A stretch of 64,000 bases of DNA from Pseudomonas fluorescens (GTDB lineage: Bacteria; Pseudomonadota; Gammaproteobacteria; Pseudomonadales; Pseudomonadaceae): contig NZ_MRST01000012.1 in NCBI RefSeq assembly GCF_001902145.1, forward strand, positions 1-64,000, read 5' to 3'. Shown piece after piece: positions 36,745 to 46,626 of this stretch. The first letter of the stretch is position 1, and the number at the start of each line of letters is the position of its first letter. The notes under the pieces are model-generated. The model saw nothing but the letters and a program-made list of their open reading frames with translations. It made no database searches and was not told the origin of the DNA. A program made the position numbers and the translations under genes.

Positions 36745-36883
36745 GGGTCATCGCAGGTCAAAAAGTCATGGGTGCATCATAGAGGGGCGTCCGGCAAATG
36801 CATAGTTTCGTCTCGGGCGACCAAAGCCGACTGTTCCGGGGGCGTCCGGGCTGTATACTTGCGCTCTATTTTAGGAGGGCTCC

Positions 36884-37138
36884 ATGGTCGAAGATGTAGA
36901 AATCAATCGCCTCTACTGGCACAGCCGTCGCGGCATGCTGGAGCTGGATGTGTTGCTGGTGCCTTTCACCAAAGAGGTGTACGCGACGCTCAATCAGGTG
37001 GACCGCGACCTCTACGTCAGGTTGCTCGAGTGCGAAGACCAGGACATGTTTGGCTGGTTCATGGAGCGAGCCGAATCCGAAGACCCGGAGCTGCAGCGCA
37101 TGGTTCGGATGATCCTGGATCGTGTCCAGCCCAAGTAA
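36884..37138 (+). CDS. sdhE: SdhE, FAD assembly factor
   Basis: An 84-residue protein with the RGxxE motif ([10 protein letters not shown]) needed for covalent flavinylation of succinate dehydrogenase. It is preceded by AGGAGG and a TATACT-like -10. It overlaps the next gene by 17 bp. Confidence 0.95.
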   Translation: MVEDVEINRLYWHSRRGMLELDVLLVPFTKEVYATLNQVDRDLYVRLLECEDQDMFGWFMERAESEDPELQRMVRMILDRVQPK

Positions 37139-37568
37139 TCGTTTCGAATGCCGCTGGCAGGCCTCACGGCTGTTGCTGGTGGCCTACATGCTTGCCCAGA
37201 TGGTCGCGCTGGGCAGCCTGATGGCTCTTGACCTGCCTTACTCAAGCCTTGGCATCCCTTTATGCCTGGCTCATTGTGCCTGGGTATTACCGCGGCAAAT
37301 CCTGCTCACTCACCGTTCGTCGATTCTTGGCCTGCGCCGTGACGACGATGGCTGGCAATTATGGAGCGCCGCGCGCGGCTGGCATCCTGTGCAACTGCGG
37401 CCCGACAGCCTGGCGTTGCCGCTGATCGTGGTGTTGCGTTACCGGGTGCAGGGTGAGCGGCGAGTGCGCTCAATCTGCGTGCCCAAGGATGCGCAGGCCG
37501 CCGATGTGCACCGGCGCCTGCGGGTGCGCCTGAAGTTCAGCCGCCGTAGGTGGTTGGCACCAGGATAG
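37122..37568 (+). CDS. YgfX/CptA-like membrane protein
   Basis: A 148-residue protein with two membrane helices (residues about 15-50) and a basic C-terminal half rich in Arg. Its overlap with sdhE and its size fit YgfX, the partner of SdhE, described in E. coli as the toxin of the CptAB pair. Its last 32 bases overlap the convergent nadB. Confidence 0.85.
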   Translation: MSSPSNRFECRWQASRLLLVAYMLAQMVALGSLMALDLPYSSLGIPLCLAHCAWVLPRQILLTHRSSILGLRRDDDGWQLWSAARGWHPVQLRPDSLALPLIVVLRYRVQGERRVRSICVPKDAQAADVHRRLRVRLKFSRRRWLAPG

Positions 37569-39153
37569 TGTCCCGGGCTTCGGGCAGCATCTGTGGGTAG
37601 TCGAGGGTGTAATGCAGGCCGCGGCTTTCCTTGCGCTCCATGGCCGACCGGATCATCAGCTCGGCCACTTGGGCCAGGTTGCGCAATTCGATCAGGTCGC
37701 GGCTGACCTTATAGTTGCTGTAGAACTCGTCGATCTCATCCAGCAACAAGCGCACCCGATGTTGCGCCCGTTGCAGGCGCTTGTTGGTGCGCACGATGCC
37801 CACATAGTCCCACATGAAACGCCGCAGCTCGTCCCAGTTGTGGGCGATGATCACATCCTCGTCCGAATCGGTGACCTGGCTCGCGTCCCAGCGGGGCAGG
37901 GCGGCTGGTACCGGGATACACGGCAGTTGCTCAAGAATGTCCGCTGCCGCCGAGCGCGCATACACGAAGCATTCGAGCAGTGAATTGCTGGCCATGCGGT
38001 TGGCGCCGTGCAGGCCGGTGAAGCTGGTTTCGCCGATGGCATACAGGCCCGGCACGTCGGTGCGGCCATGCTGGTCGACCATTACGCCCCCGCAGGTGTA
38101 ATGCGCGGCCGGCACCACTGGGATCGGGCCCTTGGTGATGTCGATATTGAAGGTCAGGCAGCGTTCGTAGACGGTTGGGAAATGGGTCTTGATGAAGGCT
38201 TCGGGCTTGTGGCTGATGTCCAGGTACACGCAGTCGATACCCAGGCGCTTCATTTCGTGGTCGATGGCGCGGGCGACGATATCGCGTGGTGCCAGCTCGG
38301 CGCGCGGGTCGAAGCGCTGCATGAAGCGTTCGCCATTGGGCAGCTTCAAATGCGCACCTTCGCCGCGCAGGGCTTCGGTGATCAGGAAGCTCTTGGCCTG
38401 TGGGTGGTACAGGCAGGTGGGGTGGAATTGGTTGAACTCCAGGTTGGCGACCCGGCAGCCCGAGCGCCAGGCCATCGCAATGCCGTCGCCGCAGGCACCG
38501 TCGGGGTTGCTGGTATAAAGGTAGACCTTGGCGGCGCCGCCCGAGGCGAGAATGGTGAAGCGTGCGCCATAGGTATCGACTTCACCGCTGGTGCGGTTGA
38601 GTACGTAGGCGCCCAGGCAGCGTTCGCCCGGCAGGCCCAGGCGTTTTTCGGTGATCAGGTCGACGGCGACGCGCTGCTCCAGCAATTGGATGTTGGGGCG
38701 TTGGCGGGCCTGGTCGAGCAGGGTCTTGAAAATCGCGGCTCCGGTGGCATCGGCGGCGTGAATGATTCGGCGATGGCTGTGGCCGCCTTCGCGGGTCAGG
38801 TGGAACTCAAAGCCACCGTCGTCGCTGCCGGCATGTTCATCACGGGTGAAGGGCACGCCTTGGTCGATCAACCATTGGATGGCTTCCCGGCTGTGCTCGA
38901 CGGTGAAGCGCACGGCGTCTTCGTTGCACAGGCCACCGCCGGCGTTGAGGGTGTCTTCGACGTGGGATTGCACGGTGTCTGTGTCGTCCAGCACCGCAGC
39001 AACGCCGCCTTGGGCCCAGAAGGTCGAGCCGTTGGCCAGGTCGCCTTTGCTCAAAACCGCGATACGCAAATGGCTGGGCAGGGTCAGGGCCAGGCTCAAG
39101 CCGGCGGCGCCGCTGCCGATTACGAGGACATCGTGTTGAAACTGTTGGCTCAT
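37537..39153 (-). CDS. nadB: L-aspartate oxidase
   Basis: A 538-residue flavoenzyme of the first step of NAD synthesis. The dinucleotide motif [13 protein letters not shown] is N-terminal, [11 protein letters not shown] follows, and [26 protein letters not shown] is typical of NadB near residue 365. It is divergent from algU, as in P. aeruginosa. Confidence 0.97.
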   Translation of the reverse strand: MSQQFQHDVLVIGSGAAGLSLALTLPSHLRIAVLSKGDLANGSTFWAQGGVAAVLDDTDTVQSHVEDTLNAGGGLCNEDAVRFTVEHSREAIQWLIDQGVPFTRDEHAGSDDGGFEFHLTREGGHSHRRIIHAADATGAAIFKTLLDQARQRPNIQLLEQRVAVDLITEKRLGLPGERCLGAYVLNRTSGEVDTYGARFTILASGGAAKVYLYTSNPDGACGDGIAMAWRSGCRVANLEFNQFHPTCLYHPQAKSFLITEALRGEGAHLKLPNGERFMQRFDPRAELAPRDIVARAIDHEMKRLGIDCVYLDISHKPEAFIKTHFPTVYERCLTFNIDITKGPIPVVPAAHYTCGGVMVDQHGRTDVPGLYAIGETSFTGLHGANRMASNSLLECFVYARSAAADILEQLPCIPVPAALPRWDASQVTDSDEDVIIAHNWDELRRFMWDYVGIVRTNKRLQRAQHRVRLLLDEIDEFYSNYKVSRDLIELRNLAQVAELMIRSAMERKESRGLHYTLDYPQMLPEARDTILVPTTYGG

Positions 39154-39333
39154 TTGACGGATTCCGCAAAAAGCGATCCAAAGGGGGGGCGCAAACAGGA
39201 CGCCTGGATCGGCGAATCAAAGGGTCACACGGGCCACTAGTATATAGAGGGGTGGAGCGGCACAATAGCCACGCCTTCGTGGCATTGTGAGATTATGCTG
39301 CGCAGCTTTGGGGAACGGCCGGTTGGTGGGACG

Positions 39334-39362
39334 GGAACTTTTTGCATAAGCCCCGACTCAAT
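39334..39362 (+). promoter_or_regulatory. AlgU-type promoter, distal
   Basis: GGAACTT (39334-39340) and TCAAT (39358-39362) are 17 bp apart and match the AlgU/sigma-E consensus GAACTT-N16/17-TCnnA. It lies about 250 bp upstream of algU, consistent with autoregulation. Confidence 0.75.
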
Positions 39363-39528
39363 AGCAGGTTGCCCGAAAGCTGGGAAAACGTTGAGTTTAT
39401 TGGCCCGTCGGGAGCATTGGACGCGTCACGAAACCGGCGACAAGATTATTCGCGCAGCCGGCACCGACCGTGCTGCGTTTTTCGTGTGTGCCAAATCAGT
39501 GCATGCCGGAAACTTGCTTGAAGGGGGA

Positions 39529-39555
39529 GAACTTTTGCGAAAAGCCCGAGTCTAT
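39529..39555 (+). promoter_or_regulatory. AlgU-type promoter, proximal
   Basis: GAACTT (39529-39534) and TCTAT (39551-39555) are 16 bp apart, 60 bp upstream of the algU start. This is a second AlgU-dependent promoter, as the P. aeruginosa operon also has. Confidence 0.75.
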
Positions 39556-39614
39556 GTTTGCAAGCCTGATCGTTTAGTTATGCAAGCCTCCTTCAAGTAC
39601 AACGAGGAGTGTTC

Positions 39615-40196
39615 ATGCTAACCCAGGAAGAGGATCAGCAGCTGGTCGAGCGCGTACAGCGCGGTGATAAGCGAGCATTTGATCTGCTAGTGCTGAAATA
39701 CCAGCACAAAATTCTCGGGTTGATCGTGCGGTTTGTGCACGACACCCATGAAGCGCAGGACGTTGCACAGGAAGCCTTTATCAAGGCTTACCGTGCACTT
39801 GGAAATTTCCGCGGTGACAGTGCGTTTTATACGTGGTTGTACCGCATCGCCATCAACACGGCGAAGAACTATCTGGTGTCTCGCGGCCGCCGCCCACCAG
39901 ACAGTGATGTCAGTTCAGAAGATGCTGAATTCTACGATGGTGATCACGGCCTCAAAGATCTCGAGTCGCCGGAGCGTGCGTTGCTGCGCGACGAGATCGA
40001 AGGCACTGTCCATCGCACTATTCAGCAACTGCCAGAAGATTTGCGTACGGCGTTAACTTTACGTGAATTCGATGGTCTGAGTTACGAAGACATTGCGAGC
40101 GTCATGCAATGTCCGGTGGGGACTGTGAGGTCACGGATTTTCCGGGCCCGAGAAGCCATCGACAAAGCCTTGCAACCCTTGTTGCAGGAAAACTAA
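39615..40196 (+). CDS. algU: ECF sigma factor AlgU (RpoE)
   Basis: A 193-residue sigma-E type factor that follows the P. aeruginosa AlgU sequence almost throughout (MLTQEEDQQLVERVQRGDK, AEFYDGDHGLKDLESPERALLRDE). It directs envelope-stress and alginate genes. The ATG at 39615 was chosen; a GTG at 39609 is in frame. It is the first gene of algU-mucA-mucB-mucD. Confidence 0.98.
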   Translation: MLTQEEDQQLVERVQRGDKRAFDLLVLKYQHKILGLIVRFVHDTHEAQDVAQEAFIKAYRALGNFRGDSAFYTWLYRIAINTAKNYLVSRGRRPPDSDVSSEDAEFYDGDHGLKDLESPERALLRDEIEGTVHRTIQQLPEDLRTALTLREFDGLSYEDIASVMQCPVGTVRSRIFRAREAIDKALQPLLQEN

Positions 40197-40228
40197 AGAC
40201 AGCGGCGACAGCCAAGAGAGGAACCGCC

Positions 40229-40816
40229 ATGAGTCGTGATGCCCTGCAGGAATCGCTGTCCGCAGTGATGGATAACGAAGCGGATGAACTGGAACTTCGT
40301 CGAGTGCTCAACGCATTTGATGACGCCCAAACCCGTGATACCTGGTCTCGTTACCAAGTCGCTCGGGCGGTGATGCACAAGGATCTCCTAATCCCTCGTC
40401 TGGATATTGCTGCGGCCGTTTCTGCTGCACTGGCTGATGAAGCCGTTCCGGCAAAAGCCTCGCGTGGTCCATGGCGCAGCCTGGGTCGTCTGGCAGTGGC
40501 CGCTTCGGTGACCGTTGCTGTATTGGCAGGTGTTCGCCTGTACAACCAGGACGAGATCGCAGGCAACGAGCTGGCCCAACAGACTCAGCAACCGGTCATG
40601 GCCGGTCCGCAAGTCAAAGGCCCGGCCGTGCTGGCTGGCTACAAGGAAAGCACCGATACCACCGGCCCGATGGCCAATGGTGTACTTCAGGGGCAATCCG
40701 GCTGGCAGGATCAGCGCCTTCCAGGCTACTTGCGTCAACATGCGCAGGAATCGGCCGCCAAAGGCACTGAAAGCGCTCTGCCATACGCTCGTGCAGCAAG
40801 CCAGGAAAACCGCTGA
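40229..40816 (+). CDS. mucA: Anti-sigma factor MucA
   Basis: A 195-residue inner-membrane anti-sigma factor. The cytoplasmic AlgU-binding region is N-terminal (ALQESLSAVMDNEADELELRRVL), one membrane helix covers about 86-103 and the rest is periplasmic. The frame is intact, so no mucoid-type truncation is present. AGAGAGG precedes the start. Confidence 0.97.
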   Translation: MSRDALQESLSAVMDNEADELELRRVLNAFDDAQTRDTWSRYQVARAVMHKDLLIPRLDIAAAVSAALADEAVPAKASRGPWRSLGRLAVAASVTVAVLAGVRLYNQDEIAGNELAQQTQQPVMAGPQVKGPAVLAGYKESTDTTGPMANGVLQGQSGWQDQRLPGYLRQHAQESAAKGTESALPYARAASQENR

Positions 40817-40832
40817 TTCGCTAAGGAGCCCT

Positions 40833-41792
40833 ATGCGCGCCATACCGCTCCTTGCGCTTTTGCTCAGTAGTTGGTTTGCACTATCCGCCCATGCCGATGA
40901 AGCCCAAGATTGGCTGACTCGACTTGGGCGTGCAGAGCAGCAGCAAAGCTTTGAAGGTACGTTTGTCTACGAACGTAACGGCAGTTTTTCTACCCATGAC
41001 ATCTGGCACCGCGTCCAGGATGGTCATGTCCGTGAACGGTTGTTGCAGCTTGACGGCTCCGCCCAGGAAGCGGTCAGGGTTGATGGTCGGGCACAATGTG
41101 TCAGCGGCACGTTGGTTACCGGTCTCGGTCATTCGCCTGAGGCACCCTCGCGTATTCTTGATCCAAAAAAACTCACTTCATTCTATGATCTGGCCGTCAT
41201 TGGCAAATCCCGCGTGGCCGGTCGTCATGCGGTGATTGTGTCGATCAGCCCGCGTGACCCCTACCGTTATGGGTTTGAATTACACCTGGACCGTGAAACT
41301 GCGCTGCCGCTCAAGTCCTTGCTACTAAATGACCAGGGGCAGTTGTTGGAGCGTTTTCAGTTCACCCGCCTGGGTACTTCGGCCACTCCTTCTGACCAGG
41401 ACTTGCAGCCCAGCAGCGACTGTTCGCCGGTAACAACCTCCGCCGCTAAAGCACCTGACATGTCTGCCACGCAAAGGTGGCATCTGGACTGGCTACCGCC
41501 TGGTTTCCAACAGATCAGCAGCGCTACGCGCAAAGATCCCCAAACGAAATCTACCGTCGACAGCCTGATGTATGACGATGGGCTCGCACGTTTTTCGGTG
41601 TTTCTTGAGTCAGCCAATGGCGCCGATGTGAATGAAACCCGTGCTCAGCTTGGGCCGACCGTGGCAATCTCGCGGCGTTTGAATACGGTAGATGGCGAAA
41701 TGATGGTCACCGTTGTGGGCGAAATTCCCATTGGCACTGCTGAGCGCATCGCGTTGTCGGTGCGTGGTGAAAAGGCCGCCGCCAAGCCCTGA
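40833..41792 (+). CDS. mucB: MucB, periplasmic regulator of MucA cleavage
   Basis: A 319-residue protein with a signal peptide ending at LSAHA/D near residue 22 and the MucB/RseB fold (DWLTRLGRAEQQQSFEGTFVYERNG). It binds MucA's periplasmic part and shields it from AlgW. AAGGAG precedes the start. Confidence 0.96.
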   Translation: MRAIPLLALLLSSWFALSAHADEAQDWLTRLGRAEQQQSFEGTFVYERNGSFSTHDIWHRVQDGHVRERLLQLDGSAQEAVRVDGRAQCVSGTLVTGLGHSPEAPSRILDPKKLTSFYDLAVIGKSRVAGRHAVIVSISPRDPYRYGFELHLDRETALPLKSLLLNDQGQLLERFQFTRLGTSATPSDQDLQPSSDCSPVTTSAAKAPDMSATQRWHLDWLPPGFQQISSATRKDPQTKSTVDSLMYDDGLARFSVFLESANGADVNETRAQLGPTVAISRRLNTVDGEMMVTVVGEIPIGTAERIALSVRGEKAAAKP

Positions 41793-42026
41793 GATTGTTA
41801 ATCTTATGTTCATCCTGTTCTTTCAATCTGAGCCCGAATGTCGTTGGGTGCTGGGTGTATGAAATCTCTGGATCAGCATTTTCACTTGCAAAAACTTCCC
41901 ATGTTTTTTATAGGTCAGGGTTTGATGGCTCTGGCCTTGTTTGTTCGCGGAACAAAAATGCCGGTCGCAGTATCCGGCGTTTATTGAACCCTGTCGCTTA
42001 ACCCTGCTCGTCGTAACGGGAGCTGT

Positions 42027-43463
42027 ATGTCGATACCACGTTTGAAGTCTTACTTATCCATAGTCGCCACAGTGCTGGTGCTGGGCCAGGCCTTACCTGC
42101 GCAGGCGGTCGAGCTGCCTGACTTCACCCAACTGGTGGAGCAGGCCTCGCCTGCCGTGGTGAACATCAGTACCACGCAGAAGCTGCCGGATCGCAAAGTC
42201 TCGAACCAGCAGATGCCCGACCTGGAAGGCTTGCCGCCCATGTTGCGCGAGTTCTTCGAACGCGGGATGCCGCAACCTCGCTCACCCCGTGGCGGCGGTG
42301 GCCAGCGCGAAGCCCAGTCCCTGGGCTCCGGCTTCATCATTTCGCCTGACGGCTACATCCTCACCAACAATCACGTGATTGCCGATGCCGACGAGATTCT
42401 CGTACGCCTGGCCGACCGCAGTGAACTCAAGGCCAAGCTGATTGGTACCGATCCACGTTCCGACGTGGCTTTGCTCAAAATCGATGGCAAGGACTTGCCG
42501 GTGCTTAAACTGGGCAAGTCCCAGGACCTGAAGGCCGGCCAGTGGGTGGTAGCGATCGGTTCGCCGTTCGGCTTTGACCACACCGTTACCCAAGGCATCG
42601 TCAGCGCCATCGGTCGCAGCCTGCCAAACGAAAACTACGTGCCGTTCATCCAGACCGACGTGCCGATCAACCCGGGCAACTCCGGTGGCCCGCTGTTCAA
42701 CCTGGCCGGCGAAGTGGTGGGGATCAACTCGCAGATCTACACCCGCTCCGGTGGCTTCATGGGCGTGTCCTTCGCGATCCCGATCGATGTGGCCATGGAC
42801 GTCTCCAATCAGCTCAAAAGCGGCGGCAAGGTCAGCCGCGGCTGGTTGGGCGTGGTAATTCAGGAAGTGAACAAGGACCTGGCTGAATCCTTCGGTCTCG
42901 ACAAGCCGGCCGGTGCCCTGGTTGCGCAGATTCAGGACAATGGCCCTGCGGCCAAAGGCGGCCTGAAAGTGGGCGATGTGATCCTGAGCATGAACGGCCA
43001 GCCGATCATCATGTCGGCGGACCTGCCTCATTTGGTCGGTGCGCTCAAGGCTGGCGGCAAAGCCAAGCTGGAAGTGATTCGTGACGGCAAGCGCCAGAAC
43101 GTCGAACTGACCGTAGGGGCAATCCCGGAAGAAGGCGCCACCCTGGATGCCCTGGGCAACGCCAAGCCAGGTGCCGAGCGCAGCAGTAACCGCCTGGGTA
43201 TCGCCGTGGTTGAACTGACCGCCGAGCAGAAGAAAACCTTCGACCTGCAAAGCGGTGTCGTGATCAAGGAAGTTCAGGACGGCCCAGCCGCCTTGATCGG
43301 CCTGCAACCGGGTGACGTGATCACCCACTTGAACAACCAGGCAATCGATACCACCAAGGAATTCGCCGACATCGCCAAGGCGTTGCCGAAGAATCGCTCG
43401 GTGTCGATGCGCGTCCTGCGTCAAGGCCGTGCCAGCTTCATCACCTTCAAGCTGGCTGAGTAA
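42027..43463 (+). CDS. mucD: MucD, DegP-like periplasmic serine protease
   Basis: A 478-residue HtrA protease. The signal peptide ends near AQA/V, the catalytic triad is H116 (NNHVI), D146 (SDVALL) and S219 (GNSGGP), and two PDZ domains follow. It degrades misfolded envelope proteins and dampens AlgU activity. It is separated from mucB by 234 bp, where P. aeruginosa has mucC. Confidence 0.96.
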   Translation: MSIPRLKSYLSIVATVLVLGQALPAQAVELPDFTQLVEQASPAVVNISTTQKLPDRKVSNQQMPDLEGLPPMLREFFERGMPQPRSPRGGGGQREAQSLGSGFIISPDGYILTNNHVIADADEILVRLADRSELKAKLIGTDPRSDVALLKIDGKDLPVLKLGKSQDLKAGQWVVAIGSPFGFDHTVTQGIVSAIGRSLPNENYVPFIQTDVPINPGNSGGPLFNLAGEVVGINSQIYTRSGGFMGVSFAIPIDVAMDVSNQLKSGGKVSRGWLGVVIQEVNKDLAESFGLDKPAGALVAQIQDNGPAAKGGLKVGDVILSMNGQPIIMSADLPHLVGALKAGGKAKLEVIRDGKRQNVELTVGAIPEEGATLDALGNAKPGAERSSNRLGIAVVELTAEQKKTFDLQSGVVIKEVQDGPAALIGLQPGDVITHLNNQAIDTTKEFADIAKALPKNRSVSMRVLRQGRASFITFKLAE

Positions 43464-43477
43464 TCCGCTAGCCCCAT

Positions 43478-43518
43478 AAAAAAGCCCCGCTGCCGGTTAA
43501 CGGTAGCGGGGCTTTTTT
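43478..43518. terminator. Bidirectional terminator between mucD and the M48 protease gene
   Basis: The 14-base arms 43478-43491 and 43505-43518 (AAAAAAGCCCCGCT and its complement) have a T-run on either strand and serve both convergent genes. Confidence 0.93.
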
Positions 43519-43531
43519 GTGGGCGGCGGGT

Positions 43532-44965
43532 CTAGCTCATCATGCCTTTTACCAAGCGCTCCTGTTCGATCAGCTCACGCTGACGGGCGTCGATGCGCGA
43601 GGACAGCGGGAAGTTATTGCCAGCACGCCGCTTGGCAAAGTCCAGCTGCTGGATGGCTTGCTGGAAATCCCCCACCAATGCGAAATATTCGGCGCGAGCC
43701 TGATGCAGGCCAATAATGTTGCCGGACAAACCGCGGGTTTCAGCAACCTGATACCACACGTCCGGATCGTCCGGCCGCGACTTGAGCAGCCCATCCAGCG
43801 CCTTTTCTGCATCGGCGGTACGGTTCTGTTTAAGCAGCAGGTCTACTCGCACCTGGTTCAGCGGATAGTTGCTGGGGTACTGGGTGAGCATGCGGTCGGT
43901 ACGTTGCTGCGCATCCGGCATGCGGTTGCTGGTGATGTCCAGTTCGATTTGGGCCAGGTTATAGGTGATGTCGTTGGGTGCCTTGGCCAACAGCGGCGCC
44001 AGGCTTTCCCGCGCTTCCTTGAGTTGAGTGCCCTTGATCTGGGCGATGGCCAGGCCATAACGCGCCACGTCATTTTTAGGGTTTTCATCCAGCTGTGCCT
44101 GGAAGCGCTTGGCGGCCAGACCTGGTGTGTCTTCGTACTTGAGCTGCACCCGTGCGCGAATCAGTTGATAGCGCAGGCTGTCTTCCTTGCCGCCAGGTTT
44201 GGCTTGTTCAGCGCGGTTGCGGGTGTCGGCGATACGCGATTCGGTCACCGGGTGAGTCAGCAGGAACTCCGGCGGCTTGGCATCGAAGCGGTATTGACGC
44301 ATCAGGCGTTCGAACATGGTGGGCATGGAGCGCGGGTCGTAGCCGGCTTTCTCCAGGTTGAGGATGCCGATGCGGTCGGCCTCTTGTTCGTTCTGGCGGG
44401 AGAAGCGGCGCTGCTCCTGGATCGCGGCGGCTTGTGAGCCGGCAATCGCGGCGATACCGGCATCGCCGGCACCCGCAGCGGCGGCGATAATGCCGCCAAG
44501 CAGGGCGGCCATCATCGGCAGTTGCATGCGTGATTGCGCTTCCACGCCTCGGGCGAAGTGACGCTGGGACAAGTGCGCCAGTTCGTGGGCCAGTACCGAC
44601 GCGTATTCGCCTTCGGTCTGTGCATTGAGAAACAGGCCGCCGTTGACCCCGACGATCCCGCCCGGTGCCGCAAAGGCGTTGAGCTGTGAGCTGTTGATCA
44701 GGATGAATTCCAGGCGCCGGTCATTGACCTGGCTGGTCTCTACCAGCTTGTACACGCTGGTTTCGACGTAATCCTTGAGTTGCGGGTCATTGAGTTGCGA
44801 GACCTGGCCGCGCAAATAAGCCAGCCATGCGCGGCCCAGTTGGTATTCCTGTTGTGGCGAGACAATGGCAGAACTGGCGTCACCAAGTGACGGCAGGTCG
44901 TCAGCGAAGGCCGGGGAGGCCAGCAGGCAGGCCAGCGTCAGCAGGGTAGGGCGCAAAAAAGTCAT
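43532..44965 (-). CDS. M48 metalloprotease with TPR domain (BepA-like)
   Basis: A 477-residue periplasmic protease-chaperone. The signal peptide ends at PAFA/D near residue 21, the zinc motif HELAH is at 127-131 with a distal Glu in NEQEADRIG, and the C-terminal half is made of TPR repeats. This layout equals BepA (YfgC), which helps in outer-membrane LptD assembly and degradation. Confidence 0.92.
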   Translation of the reverse strand: MTFLRPTLLTLACLLASPAFADDLPSLGDASSAIVSPQQEYQLGRAWLAYLRGQVSQLNDPQLKDYVETSVYKLVETSQVNDRRLEFILINSSQLNAFAAPGGIVGVNGGLFLNAQTEGEYASVLAHELAHLSQRHFARGVEAQSRMQLPMMAALLGGIIAAAAGAGDAGIAAIAGSQAAAIQEQRRFSRQNEQEADRIGILNLEKAGYDPRSMPTMFERLMRQYRFDAKPPEFLLTHPVTESRIADTRNRAEQAKPGGKEDSLRYQLIRARVQLKYEDTPGLAAKRFQAQLDENPKNDVARYGLAIAQIKGTQLKEARESLAPLLAKAPNDITYNLAQIELDITSNRMPDAQQRTDRMLTQYPSNYPLNQVRVDLLLKQNRTADAEKALDGLLKSRPDDPDVWYQVAETRGLSGNIIGLHQARAEYFALVGDFQQAIQQLDFAKRRAGNNFPLSSRIDARQRELIEQERLVKGMMS

Positions 44966-45060
44966 GCACAAAGCCTTTCGACAAAGAGCTTACTGTAGCC
45001 GGACACTGAGCTTGGGACCAGATATTCTAAGCGGCCCGAATGTTTGCCTGGAGTAACACC

Positions 45061-45300
45061 ATGACCGACGTTGTAGCCTGTGACGCCGAACTCGACGCCA
45101 GCGGTCTTAACTGCCCTTTGCCGTTGCTCAAGGCCAAGCTTGCGCTCAATAAAATGGCCAGTGGTGCTGTGCTCAAGGTGACTGCCACCGACGCCGGCTC
45201 CCAGCGTGATTTTCGCACCTTTGCCAAGCTGGCCGGCCACAAGCTGCTGCATGAAGAAGACAGCGAGGGTGTGTACCGTTATTGGTTGCGCAAGGCCTGA
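45061..45300 (+). CDS. tusA: TusA-family sulfurtransferase
   Basis: A 79-residue protein with the TusA motif LDASGLNCPLPLLKAK; the active cysteine is in NCPLP. It passes sulfur for tRNA thiolation or related pathways. GGAG precedes the start. Its stop region forms one arm of a hairpin (45292-45302 / 45318-45328) shared with the convergent bcp. Confidence 0.93.
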   Translation: MTDVVACDAELDASGLNCPLPLLKAKLALNKMASGAVLKVTATDAGSQRDFRTFAKLAGHKLLHEEDSEGVYRYWLRKA

Positions 45301-45319
45301 TGGCCTTATCGACGCAGCA

Positions 45320-45793
45320 TCAGGCCTTATTCAGCGCCTGCGCTGCCGCCAACACGGCATCAACATGCCCCGGCACTTTCACGCCGCGCCATTCCTGACG
45401 CAGTACGCCTTGGCTGTCGATCAGGAAGGTGCTGCGATCCACGCCCAGGTATTCCTTGCCATACAGCTTCTTCAACTTGATCACATCAAACAGCTGGCAG
45501 ACCGCCTCGTCCTTATCGCTGATCAGCTCGAAGGGAAATGCCTGCTTGGCTTTGAAGTTCTCGTGAGACTTCACGCTGTCACGCGACACGCCGAACACTT
45601 CGGTATTGGCGGCCTTGAATGCGGCGTACTGGTCACGAAAGCCTTGGCCTTCGGTGGTGCAGCCTGGGGTGCTGTCCTTGGGGTAAAAGTAGATCACCAC
45701 TTGCTTGCCCTTGAGGGCCGCGAGGCTGAAGGTCTGGCCGCTGGTGGCGTGGGCCTCGAAGTCGGCCACGGGTTTATCGATGGCTACCGGCAT
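45320..45793 (-). CDS. bcp: Thioredoxin-dependent peroxiredoxin Bcp
   Basis: A 157-residue PrxQ/Bcp peroxiredoxin. The peroxidatic cysteine is C45 in DSTPGCTTEGQGFRD. Residue 50, a resolving cysteine in E. coli Bcp, is Gln here; another cysteine is present at 99. It is 10 bp downstream of gcvR on the same strand. Confidence 0.95.
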   Translation of the reverse strand: MPVAIDKPVADFEAHATSGQTFSLAALKGKQVVIYFYPKDSTPGCTTEGQGFRDQYAAFKAANTEVFGVSRDSVKSHENFKAKQAFPFELISDKDEAVCQLFDVIKLKKLYGKEYLGVDRSTFLIDSQGVLRQEWRGVKVPGHVDAVLAAAQALNKA

Positions 45794-45803
45794 GGGTGTT
45801 TCC

Positions 45804-46364
45804 TTACATTGGGTTCTGTGGGCGCCATGGCTCGATCAAGGCGTCGAGGTTCAGGGCATCGGCGAAGTCCAGGAACTGGTCGCGCAGCCAACTGATCTGT
45901 ACGCCGGCCGGCAAGGTCACGGTAAAGGTGGCATTGAGCATGGTGCCGCCGGTTTGTGGCGCCTGGTAGGTGTCACAGGTCAGGTTTTCCAGCTCGACGT
46001 TGTGGTCGATAAAGAACTGGCACAGCTCATTGACGATATCCGAGCGGTAGGCCGAGCTGACGTAAGCTACGTACGGCAAGGCCTGGGGGCGGTTTTCCAG
46101 GGCGGCGCTACGTACCACGTTGACGGTGAAGTCATGCTTCTTGGCCAGGCCAGGCAGGCCTGTTTCCAGGCGCGCCAAGGCATCCCAGGAGCCAGAAATC
46201 TGCAGGACCAGCGCACTGCACTCGCCGTGGCGGGTCAGGCGGGAGGTCACGACGGCGCAGCGGTTCTCATGGCTGGCGCGGCACAGGACGTTGGTCAGCT
46301 CCATGGGGTTGGCGCCGAGGGCACTGATAACAAGGAATTGTTCGCGAACTGTGGGGGTGGACAT
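45804..46364 (-). CDS. gcvR: Glycine cleavage system repressor-like ACT protein GcvR
   Basis: A 186-residue protein with two ACT domains (FLVISALGANPMELTNVLCRASHENRCAVV and FTVNVVRSA...). It matches GcvR. It is divergent from dapA and cotranscribed with bcp, the usual order in Pseudomonas. Confidence 0.92.
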   Translation of the reverse strand: MSTPTVREQFLVISALGANPMELTNVLCRASHENRCAVVTSRLTRHGECSALVLQISGSWDALARLETGLPGLAKKHDFTVNVVRSAALENRPQALPYVAYVSSAYRSDIVNELCQFFIDHNVELENLTCDTYQAPQTGGTMLNATFTVTLPAGVQISWLRDQFLDFADALNLDALIEPWRPQNPM

Positions 46365-46626
46365 GCAGCCTTCCTAAAGCGATGAGCGGTCGATACCGTG
46401 TGGGCTGTATCGATCAAAGGATCAAGGGTAGCGAAAAGCGTCGCCAAGGGCTAGGAGGTGGCGTTTTCATTGCGTGATCAGCCGGCTTCGGGCGGTGCTT
46501 TGGCCCGATGATGGCATTGCCCGACGTTTAGTTGCGCCAGAACGCATCCTCACGCGGTACTTCGCTTGTACAAGCATCTTGGCGCCAGTACCATTACGGC
46601 TCTCTTTTTCCGGCAGGAGCGGTTGC

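Noticed and set aside
41795..42001. A 68-codon frame between mucB and mucD as a mucC remnant
   Set aside because: It shows no resemblance to MucC and no ribosome site.
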